DNA of 64,000 nucleotides from Tubiluchus corallicola (Eukaryota > Priapulida > Priapulimorpha > Priapulimorphida > Tubiluchidae). Where the stretch lies: assembly GCA_030141605.1 (NCBI GenBank), contig JAQGDQ010000733.1:1-64000 (forward strand), written 5' to 3'. This document shows positions 47,329-59,474 of this stretch, piece by piece; within the stretch, counting starts at the first letter, position 1, and every line of letters begins with the position of its first letter. Position numbers and translations under genes: made by a program. The notes below the pieces were generated by a model. The model made no database searches and was not told the DNA's origin. It saw only the letters and a program-made list of their open reading frames with translations.

Positions 47329-47529
47329 ATGGTGGCAAACAAAATTACGGAGGTTCTTCGGGAGAGGATAATGATCATAGATGGTGCAATGGGCACCATG
47401 ATTCAGCGTCAGAAACTAACAGAGGACAACTTTCGGGGAGAGGAATTCAGAAACCATTCTGTGAAGCTTCAGGGCAACAATGATATACTCAGCATTACTC
47501 GTCCACAATTAATCTACGATATACATTTG
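47329..47529 (+). CDS. MTR: MTR coding exon 1
   Basis: Reads [20 protein letters not shown], then [20 protein letters not shown] and [19 protein letters not shown] (67 codons, phase 0). The donor TTG|GTGCGA is weak at positions +3 to +6. It aligns with human residues from RDEINAILQKRIMVLDG onward. The 5' limit is uncertain because a CAG acceptor-like site sits 22 nt before the ATG. Confidence 0.95.
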
Positions 47530-50500
47530 GTGCGACTATAAATAGTGATGTTAACCATTTAATAATTTTGTGACTTTTGTCATATATTTTGTCTAACGAC
47601 CTTCATAGACAAGATTGCACTTCCATGAATAGTGTGCAGTCCAAATTATTATGAAGTCATAAGTTAAGGAATAGAATGCAAGTTAAGTTTGAAAGATTTC
47701 AACTACGACTTCATGTGTACGTAATGTGTTATGCGTGATCCGTAATGCGTTGTGCATATACAACAGTTTATATCTAAACTTGTGTAAGTGTTTCTATGTG
47801 TACGTAATGCACAATAATAGAAATAATTTCGTTTACGACATGGTCTAAGGATAACACCTTAAATACCTCAATACTTATTTCCGAGATGGTCCCGATTATT
47901 ATTACCCGCACGTTACGTCGATAAACCCGCGTGCTCGGTCAAAGAACCATCGGTACCATTTTTCAAGTCTTTGGTTTGATTCGGTCGAGAGTTGAAACCC
48001 GCTACCTTCCGGGTGGGAAGCAAGCACACTACCATTGAGCTATGCCACCCGATCACAATCTGCTCGATCCATATTCACTCGAACGTGATGGCTATTGTTT
48101 GAATACGCATCACGCAGCAATACACAGATAGGAAATCATCATTGCCTAGGTGGTTATAGTGAGTTTTCTACACTATTATTCCTACACATTATTTCTACAC
48201 TTACATCTTGCTACATTTGCAAACAGCGACCAAAAATGGCGGAAAGGACTCCGTGAGCTTTGTTAATGCGCGTAGCATTCACTGACACATGGAAATAGTC
48301 AATACGCATTACAGATCACGCATTACGCAGTTCGTGCACATGGAGTCATTGCTTAACACGTATTTCATAAGTGTAGGAGTTGACCTAATACGTGTGCAGT
48401 CATTGTTACCTTGTCGAGCAAAGACTTGGGCACTGATGAACACGCTGATTCAGGCGGACTGCAGGGTGATGCGTAAGTGCGAGTGTGATGGAGTGACAGC
48501 ATTCAGAGTAAAGAGATTGCAAGAAGATGATTGAGTGAGATTGATGATAAGCTGTGGTGAAGAATAATCATCATTCTTCATCGTCATGTGGTGAGAGACC
48601 GAAGATGGGAATTTGGTGAGGGGAGAAGATGTGGGTTGAAGTAAAAGTCACGAAACACAGGGATGGTAATTTTCCACGGATACGTGGAATTCCGAGTTTT
48701 TGGAAGACCAGTAGTGCCATTTTAGTAAATCGCGTAAATTCGTTGAGAAAATTTTTACGGACCCAGTACATTATTTCACAAGATGACCGCTAGTTGGCAG
48801 GCCGTCACTTTGTTTACATCATGTACATCAGTGTAACCACGTGTATATCTCTATGTATAAAAATATAGAATCAATTGTGTGGAGTTATTTGAGTCAATTG
48901 CAGACAGTTTTTATATACTTTTGCATAGGAGCGGCCAGTAGTTAGGTTTGAGACAATTAGGTATCATGTATCCTTGATAGATGGGTATTTTAAATTATGC
49001 ATGAAACAAGGTAATTCATATTTTAAGTTCACTTAGAGGCTCTCTATGGTCACAAAACTGCAATTTGTTGCTGGCTCCCAGGGGGCTTTGCCCCTCAACC
49101 CCATTGCGGGCCTAGGTGGCCCCAAAACCCCCGGCCTGTTTCAGAGTTTTTTGCAATTTATCATTCTCATCCCTGGAAACCCGGAGGGTAGACCAGTCTA
49201 CTGGGAAAACCAAAGAACATCACAGGTAGAGTGTGTGCAAGATAATGGGAAGTTGATTAGAATTGAAGAAAAATTGGTACATGTGTATTGTTACTGTTAC
49301 ACTATCTGTACACAACCCACTATAATCATTAGTGTTTTTGTCTAATAAAATAAGAAAACTATAAATGAGAATGTGGATGCAGTACTTAATCTATAGCAGT
49401 GTTGTCATTTTGATTTTATTTAGAAAATTTGATTTCAAATGTGATTTATGCTACAGTTACAACTGAGCTGCGGAATGCTATGTTTCAGCGCTCTTAAAGG
49501 ATGTATACGTTGTATTTATTTTACAATTGTCATTTAAACTTAGGGACATATAAAAAAGAAATTTGCAAAAACTGTGTATAAAGTATAATTTTAATTTTTA
49601 TTGCCACTGTATAGAAATATTCAGGTGCGGTGGTGCCACCATTCACTTTGAAAATTATGATGTAACTGGGGTGGACTTCATGACTTTTCGTTATTACATC
49701 GTGGCTTTCCGTGAGTGCACCCTGCTTAAACTAATTCAGATTTCTGCAGCTTTCCTAATGTTCAGGCAAAAATATCACAAAATTAGCTGTCTATTTTTTT
49801 CTAAAAACTTATTATATTGTAACGGATCCGGGTCCTTTCCAGCCGCGGATCCGTCTCAGGATGTATCGAGCGGCATACAAGTTATGAAATACTTTACAGC
49901 AGACGAGAAAAGTAAAAAGAATACGAATGTAAAATAAACTTTAATGCACAACCAGTAGCTCCATGACATGTGAACAGATTTTTGTATAAAGATCAGCAAA
50001 CCTACAGCATTTACCCTTACAGGCAGAAAGGCCAGGTTGGAATCATCAAATTACGGCATGCATTCTGTTTTATACAGGTACATTTGCATTACTGGGCTTC
50101 TTCAACCATACCCATTACTAACATTAGGGGGTTGGTCATAATCTGCCTTCGTAACAATATGTTAAACTATTGAGGGACGTGATTCGTTGCTTTTTATTCA
50201 GTCAACGAGCGATGTAGCCGGTGGGAAAATGGGAGTTAAAAACGGGAGCGCCAAATCGTGAAATGGTGGCGACTTTACCAATTATACCTTGTGCTTGTAA
50301 ATCACGCTTTTATTAATAAATCGTTCTAACATTTTTCTCAGACATTGAAAAAAGCCTAACTTCCTGTAAAGCTTGTACTTTCCTTTAAAGCGAAAATTTG
50401 TTTCACATGTTAATTGTGTTGCAAAAGATTTAAAACGGTAACTGAGTACATTTGTCATTTTGTGCACATTTTTTTGTTTCTGTTTTTTTTATTTTTTCGA

Positions 50501-53500
50501 TACTTAAACTCGTGTGGTAATGAAAATCTGCTACATTCCATTCTGCCACGCATAAATTATTGCACAAAGTGATGCGAGTGTTCGATTTTCCTGGCATTAC
50601 AGTGAATGAACGAAGGAGTGGATGAATAAGTGAACGAATGAAAAACAGAAGGTGTGAATGAATAAGTAAGTAAGTAAGTAATTTATTGTCATTATAGCAT
50701 GATACATACAATGAAATTGATGGGGTTTTACGTACTGCAGTAACTTATAGAAACAACAAGGAGATTAACACAAATAATTCAATCAATAAATCAATGATTG
50801 AATGATTAATTGACTAAGTGATGGAACGAGTAAATGTTAAGCAGCATTACCGGATGTTTCTTCTTTATTAATTAAACTTTTTTCAACATGTTGCAGGAGT
50901 ATCTTGAAGCAGGTGCTGACATTATTGAAACAAATACGTTCAGTGGTACCAGAGTTGCACAGGCTGACTATGGAATGGAAGAGATGGTTAGTAAAAAAAA
51001 AATATCGTGTGTGTAAATCTTGTAATGTCTGTGACCCTGGTTCCTAACCTTTGGGCTCCCTGTACCCCTATTTCATTTTACACTATCTCCTAGTACCCCT
51101 TTTCCCGGTATAAGCAAAATGAAGAACTAACACTGATGTAATGTCGTGAATATATTTATTGTATGTATTATTCGTAACGCTACAATCAAGCGCAAATAAT
51201 GAGAGTTCAATGAGATGGCTGCTGTTGCATAGTAGAAATTAACTTTTTGAATCGGGATTCAGTTTTCGACAGACTGACTCTCATGTCTCCGCGGATGTGA
51301 TGGCGGTCTCGGGCTTTTGTCTTGATTGTCACCTTCTGCCTGCTTCACACTGCAAGAAGTTCACTGAAGCCTTACAGTGGACAGGGGTCAAGACCTCGAC
51401 CGGAAACCACGGTTTGTCTGCAAAGTCGACAGAGATGTCTTGATCACCTGCTGATTATTATATAACACTACTTTTTTAAAATTGTCTAAGAGGCTTCTGA
51501 GGTACCCCTTGTGGTGTTCACTGGTACCCCCAGTGGTACTAGTACCCCACTTTGGGAACCGAGGATCTATGAGCTTCAAGCAATTTTTCTTTCTTTACCT
51601 GTCATCAGCATCTTTACTTCTTCATAATTAAACACATATAATTTTCTGTTTTTTTTCTATATACTTTGTCATTCTTAAATGTTCATGTTTGTCTGTACTT
51701 ATCCAATTGTTCCTGTAAAGTGTTTTTTGTGTATCATCTGTGTTTGTTACTGCCTCTACCCATTTAGTTTGTTTAAACACCCAGTTGGTTTACATGTCAT
51801 TTAATTCAGGTGGATTTTTTACTGTGCAGAGTAGTTTATTTTGCACAATATTGCTTGATGAATTTAATTTGCATGTTACGCAGCATTTTACACTTGTAGT
51901 TTCTTAGTGCCATCGGCAAAAATTACTGCATAAATAATTGAAATGGTGTAATTCAGGGGTGTGCAAATTGCGGCCCGCGGGCCACTTGAGGCCCGCCGAG
52001 AGAATTTGTGTGGCCTGCGAAGAGATTTGTCAACCTAATGAAAGTGCGGCCCAGGCGATTAATTGAGTGTATTGAGTGTATCCAGCTGAAGTCCGTGCCA
52101 TGATCCCAAAGATAGTGCGGGTAGTTTTTTCTACTAGATCGAAACCCTTACAAGACGGTTGTAGCTTAATGTCACTGTACTAAACAGACTGTGTGATACA
52201 CATTACTAATATGTATTGTAATGAAATTACCACTATCTGTCCTGAAAGTAGAAATATATGGTTTGTAATATAAATTTTAATAACTTCTAAAATAGTTTCT
52301 TGAGTGTAGTAGTAATGATGTACGCAGGTCGGATGCAAAAAATCGTTATTATGTCCTACTGTACTTGGCTCCTTGATCAAACTGCCTGTGGCCCACAGGA
52401 ATTGCAGGAAAGTTTAATGTGGCCCTGCTAGTCAGATAATTTGCACACCCCTGGTGTAATTGCCTTCTTGCCTATAGTGCATTATTATCACTAGAATGTT
52501 TACACTTAGAAAGATTGAAAGAATTGGATTTTGACTGGCACACAAAGAAAAAGTACTTACTAATGAATTATTTTGTGTCGAAATTATACAATCGAGGTTT
52601 CTTTTACTCAAAAGTGAATATTAGTGACGCCTCCCGCAAGGGGAGTCGAAATATTATGATTAAGAATTTTTGAGTCATCTCTACAGCTATTTATTTTTAT
52701 TGTTTTAACTTAAGTTGATGTCCGTATGTTTCTTAATTCATGAAGTTATGGTATTTTAGAGTATTTTTCATTGTCTTGTTAGTGAATTGTAGTTGTTCAG
52801 AAATATTAATTTTTAGTTTTTGTAAATATTAATTTTTAGTTTGTGTTTTGTGATGTTTAATTTTGAAAGAGGTTTGTGTCATGAATGGTTGTATTCAGAT
52901 GGCCTTGAACTTCTGTTTACTTTAGTGCTGTCTGTGTTGCAGTAAAGCTTGCGGAAATTTTACCAGGTACTGTGGAAAAATTATGCCCGCCACCTTATCT
53001 GAGCACCAATAGGTCTGTGTGTGCAGTCATAATAATGAGCATTCCATGTAACTTGACTGATATCAGAGTAAATAGTTGTACTGCTAAGCATATACATTTA
53101 TACAATATACATGCAGGGCTGGTTTCCCTATAGGCTACTATAGGCTCTAGCCTAGGGCCCCTCAAGCTTGGGCGCCCATACTTTGCACTGCTGTATAGTT
53201 CATATAATTTAAAATAAAATTTCAAGTTTAAAAAAGGAGGCCAGGAAGTCTGAAAATCCAATTTTAAAGTGGCTCCTCGTTTGAGACAAAAGATCCCTGT
53301 TCGAGGCCTTTTATTTGAGACAAAGGACCCTTCTTTTAGGCCCTTTATTTGAGATATGGAGCCCCCTTTGATGCCCTTTATTTGAAATATTGAGCCCCCT
53401 TTGATGCCCTTTATTTGAAATATGGAGCCCCATTTCATGCCCTTTATTTGAAATATGGAGCCCCATTTCATGCTAGCCATGCTTTAGTGAGCTTTTTGTT

Positions 53501-56500
53501 TTCTTGCTTGCTCTAGGTTTACAGAATCAATTATGAATCTGCACGAATAGCCAGAAAGGCTTGCGATGATGTCACTCAGAGAACAGGTTAGTAGTTAGTT
53601 TATCGGCATTTCTAAACGTATCGTAACTTACGCTAAATCTACATATTTTTGCAAAATTTTCCGACAGTAAACAAAGCATATTATCAGCTCCTTGCTCGAG
53701 TCATTTTAGGGAGGCATCATTTGAATCGTTTCTTTGTTTAGGAATCACACAATTTTCTGCTGTTCATCCATTATACAGTTTGTTGTTTGTGAGTGTGGAA
53801 TGTGTGTGCAGTAAGGCAACTTCTAATGTTTAGTAGACACAAATTGTATTTTGTTTAGCAGAAATGTGAGGTAGTTAATCAGAACATGGTTTATAAGTAT
53901 TACGACAGTGGCGGATTTAGGGGATGGGTCCAAGGCGCCTGGGTCCTCCCTTGCACAGTAACTGTTACAACACGCCAAATTAATATTTTCTCTGAATTAT
54001 AAGCATTAGAACAATTTGCTAAATCCTAAAGGTGCCTTATATCTGTAAAAATCATATAACACGAGAAAACAGATGAAAGTTGTGTACATCATGGATGCTG
54101 TGTAGAGTATATGAATATATTGGTATATATTTTTGAGTCAAAAGGTGAGGAGACACCTGTTCTAAACTAGTAAACTTCCTAGAGATGGTTTCTAGGAGGC
54201 AGGAAAGTGGTCTGAAATGCAGTAAAATGTATTATTGTGTGGATGGACCTCGCAGGGGAACTTACACCACCCCCAGACCCAGGAGACACCTGTTCTAAAC
54301 TAGTGAACTTCCTAGAGATGGTTTCTAGGAGGCAGGAAAGTGGTCTGAAATGCAGTAAAATGTATTATTGTCCGGGTGGATCTAGCAGGGGGCTTACACC
54401 GCCCCCAGACCCAGGAGACACCTGTTCTAAACTAGTAAACTTCCTAGAGATGGTTTCTAGGAGGCAGGAAAGTGGTCTGAAATGCAGTAAAATGTATTAT
54501 TGTCCGGGTGGACCTAGCAGGGGGCTTACACCGCCCCCAGACCCAGGAGACACCTGTTCTAAACTAGTGAACTTGCTAGAGAGGGTTTCTAGAAGGCAAG
54601 AAAGTGGTCTAAAATGCACTAAAATGTATTGTTGTCCTGGTGGACCTTGCAGGGGAGCTTACACCACCCCCAGACCCAGGAGACACCTGTTCTAAACTAG
54701 TAAACTTCCTAGAGATGGTTTCTAGAAGGCAGGAAAGTGGTCTAAAATGCAGTAAAATATCATGTTGTCCGGGAGGACCTCGCACGGGGGGCTTACGCCG
54801 CCCCCAGACCCTCTAACTGCTTTTCTGTTGGGCCCACCGTTGTTCTAAAACCTGTGACCGCCATTGAATGATATTTTGAGAAACCACTGTTCCCTTCATC
54901 AGGTTACACAAAATTAATTGCACAGATTTCCAGAATGTAGTAAGCAAGTAAACAAATTCATACAACAAAATGGAAGGACAGAATGGCTGCTATGATTAGG
55001 TACATACAGAAAAAGTACTGTGGAAGTACATTGTAGTTAGGTGCTGCCATCTATGTGCTAATCTTGTTACATTCTACCAGCTGACTTACCTTCAGTATAA
55101 TTGTATGGTCCAGTGACTACATACACACTGGTCCTCTCCCTATCTAAAATTAATGGTTGTTGTGAAGCCTGTGCAACTCTGCATAGGTCAAGTTCTATAC
55201 GTGTATTCTGACTGTGAAACAGGTTTTACTGACTGTTTTTGCTTTCTAGTTTTTGCTCAATGTTCAGTGCAGCAGTTTTGCTACTCATGTTTTCTGTAGT
55301 TCAATAAACACTTTTCTGTTGTGTGCAGAGCAAATATTTATTATAGATTTTTGGTTCCTATCCATACTTCTCTGTGTCTAAACTCAATCATAACAAAGTG
55401 ACTCAACAATAACTTCAGAAATGACTTTCACACATTACCTCTTAATTAGACATCTGTATTCTGCAGGCATTAAAGTGCAATTGTTAAACAAATTTAGCTT
55501 ACAATTGTTCCATTCTGGAATTCTACGTGATTAAATTTATGTAACCCGACGAGGGGACCAGTGAGTTTCTTGAAATATTAATGCTAATAAATCTTGTTGT
55601 GGTTAACTATTATTTTCTTTTTATTATAGATACACAACAGCGTTCACAAATTTCTAAAATGTCTTATCATGGGAGTTTATATGTATAGCTTTTGTTGGCA
55701 TTAATAATTTTTTACTGCGTGTTTGCACATTATGCACTGTAAGAAGATGCTGTTGTCTCCTACCGAAAAAGGTAGAAGATACTAACAAGTAACTAAAATC
55801 ACGTTACATGATGGAATCATCAAGTAAGTGCAGGGACGTATTGACCAATGGGCAAACTAGGCCATAGCCTAAGGCCCAAAGTTTGAGCGGCGCAACGTTT
55901 TAGGCACCCAATTTTAAAAAAATTCTTATTCTCCTCGGAAAATGTGTATCCGTTCATATTCATGTAAAACACATTGTTTAACACACCACAGGCAGTTATG
56001 GAGACAAGTTGCTATATAAGTGCCAAATATTGAGCAAGTACAAGTTATTACACAACAAGCAGTTGCCAAGCCTGGTTACATATAAGCGCAGTTGTATACG
56101 TGTAATTAACGATGAACATATGTAAACTAGGTTAATAGTATTACTAATACACTACAAATAATTGTTTATTCTGTTCCCTACATTATCAATGATAAATTCA
56201 CAGTACAGATAAGTGGGACAGATCTAGGAAACTAGGTTAATAGTATTACTAATACACCACAAGTAATTGTTCCATACATTATCAATGATAAATTCACAGT
56301 ACAGATGAGTAGGACAGATCTAGGAAACTAGTATTACTAATATGCCACAAGTAGTTGTTTATTCTACCAGTACATTATCAATCATAAATTCACAATGCAG
56401 ATAAGTTGGACAGATCTATCAGCCTACAGCGTCATGAAGTCTTGATACGCCTCTGAGGAAGTGTATGTAGCACTGCTGTTTTGCAATAACCTTAACAAGT

Positions 56501-58557
56501 GCTTTGTTTTACGTTTATTCCACCATGCTTATATGCATCTTATATGTTATTCTACATGACTGGTGTCATATATATATATATATAGTGTGTTTACAGGGCT
56601 ACAGAGGTACGTGGCGGGAGGAATGGGTCCGACAAATAAAACATTGTCACTGTCGCCGTCTGTCGAAGAGCCAGCGTTTAGAAACATCAGTAAGTGAGAC
56701 TTATTTTGGGAATTTTTTGTACGCTTCTGCGTGCTGGAAACTGGAACCTTGCAGTCATGGCAGGGCATGTTTATTATTGGTTGTAGCAGGACCGGTACCT
56801 GTCTTACGATCCAGGATAATCCGTTAATATCAGATGGTGAATTAGCTGAGATATCTTCGCCACGTTCGGATATTTATACAGTTTGCGCTAATTAATAGAC
56901 TCACGGTTAATAGACTCAAAAATGCCTAGCACGGGCCGCTTCTATTCAAATGTAAATAAAAACTGTCGGTAATTGACTCAAATAACTCCACATAATTGAC
57001 TCAATATTTTTGCTTCACATGCTTCAATAAGACACTTTCGTGTGACTAATAAGCTTTTATGACTTTTATATCATCTTAGTTTGCTTTTGCCCTATAATAC
57101 GCATAGAAACAATCATGTTAAGAACCGTTTTGTTTGTAAGCAAGAACGTTTATCATACGCTAATATGCTAGCCTAATGGTTTGCTTTGGCCCACTACAAT
57201 TAACCTCGTTACCCAAGAATTCCTGGAAGCTAAACATTTAATCACTTGCTTAGCCCTTTTCTTTTGAAGGTCTGGTTGTCTTTTCCAGAAAGTTTAATCA
57301 GTTAGTTGTTGCTGTTATGCTAGGGACACAGGTACAGGTACAGTACAGTACATACGTCACGATAGCAAGCGTGACGATAGCTTTGTCACCCAAAGCTTGG
57401 CTTTGACACTGCTACAGTGTTTATTGTCTGACCACTGCCTGACTTGACTCTTAAATGTTAATGAAAGAGAAACCTCTAGCTAGGTAAGTAAGATTTGTAG
57501 CAGGTTTCAAGCAAGCATAAAGAAATTAATCATTAGAAACACGAGTGAAACCCATAAAACTGTTAATTTACATGATTTAATCAGCATTGAATTTTGCCAC
57601 TGGAACGTATCTCAGTTCTTTTACATTACTTTCTATGGAAGTCTGGATAGTTGAAATTTTCTGCTTTGGTAAGAAAGTTATGTGGGTCTCAAGCAAACAG
57701 AAAGAAATTAATCAGTAGAAATTTGAATAAAACTCATAAAACATTTTAATTTATGTGATTTAAGCGACACTGATTTGTCCTCTGGAACGCATGGCATGTT
57801 AATTCTTTAATTCTTCTACTTTACTTTCCGTGAATGTCTTGGCTTCGTTTAACAACGTTTCACTTAACGTCGTGTTTTGCTGGAACGCATTAGCGTCGTT
57901 AAGGACTTTCTGTAACTGGAAAGGAAAATTCTTGGCAGTTTAAAATGTTTGTGCATTAGTGTTATGTTAATAACATTTAACTGGCTCACCTTCCCAGTGT
58001 GCACCACTGACTCACCAAAAAAACGCATCATTGATCACAATGACAATATAAAGAAGAAATTGGGGGTATATCGAACAATGAGGTTGATGAAATTAGGGTA
58101 AAATGGAACACTGCTTATAAAAAAATATTCGATTTTAGACAAAATGAAAGCGTCAAATTGTTAATGTATTTTTGTGGCACAATGCCTGCGAATTATTTAA
58201 TAGATAGTCGAAAATTAAACTTTGTGAGAAAAATTGTAAACTCTTGCACATTGAGAATTCCAAAGCTATGCTATTATGTAAATAACAGTCAAGTAAATTT
58301 AAGATTTAAATATGGCTGTACTGTAGATCTAAACGAAAATGTAAAATTAAAGGTTAAGAACTCATTCAAAGATTGTTTTAAGATATCTATTATAGCTCCT
58401 TACAACACTGCACAATGTAATATAATTACAACGGAACTACAATGTGTGGTTATTATAAAGTTGAATGTCTGTAGATATGTTACTTTACTAACATCGCATT
58501 ACCTGTTTTACTAACATCTTTATCTTTGTAAACTGTATATTTTTATACGAAATAAAC

Positions 58558-58598
<41 letters not shown>

Positions 58599-59246
58599 GA
58601 GAATTTTTCTGACACCTAAAGTATGAACAAACAATTTTTTTCACATATAGTCTCTGTATCTTGTGTGTGATTTTGATGAGTCGGATTTGAATTCATGAAG
58701 TTTTGGGAAAGACGTTTTGTTAAGTTTTTTGTGCGTCCAGCCGTGGAATTGAATGTACGACCTCTGACACAGCTGGCACACTTCCACCTTTTGTGAGGAA
58801 TTGTTGTATTGTAATACATTTTTTGCTTTTTCTTTTTTTTAGATTTTGATGAATTGGTGGCAGCGTACAAAGAACAGGCTGAAGGATTGGTAGATGGTGG
58901 TGCAGACATTTTACTCGTAGAGACAATATTTGATACGGCCAATGCAAAGGTTTAGCTTCTATCTTTGTGTTACTTATTCTTGAATGAATGATACAAGAGC
59001 AGGGCCTATTTCAGCCTAGGCGAGGCCAAGGGGAAGTGGGGCATGTGAGGGCCCATGGGGGGAAGCGTCGTGGGTGGGCGCTACCGTGATTGGCGCCCAG
59101 GAATTTTTGAACTGCTATAACGCTGGAGAAGCATTTTCGAAGAGAAAATATGGAGTTATACAGTTGTTAAAGGAAAGAACAATTGAAAGAAAAACTGCTT
59201 CATTCTCAAGACCAGTCCTTAATACTTGTCAATACTGGCAAACAGT

Positions 59247-59333
<87 letters not shown>

Positions 59334-59379
59334 AAGAGAGAGAGAGAGAAAGACAGAGAGAAAGAGAGGGAGGGAGAGG

Positions 59380-59474
<95 letters not shown>

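Noticed and set aside
47981-48052. Functional tRNA-Gly gene on the minus strand
   Set aside because: The base before the anticodon is not T, the B-box is degenerate and the anticodon loop is irregular; kept only as tRNA-like.
54237-54695. 152-codon plus frame with three similar segments
   Set aside because: It reflects the 132-bp minisatellite in MTR intron 3 rather than protein repeats.
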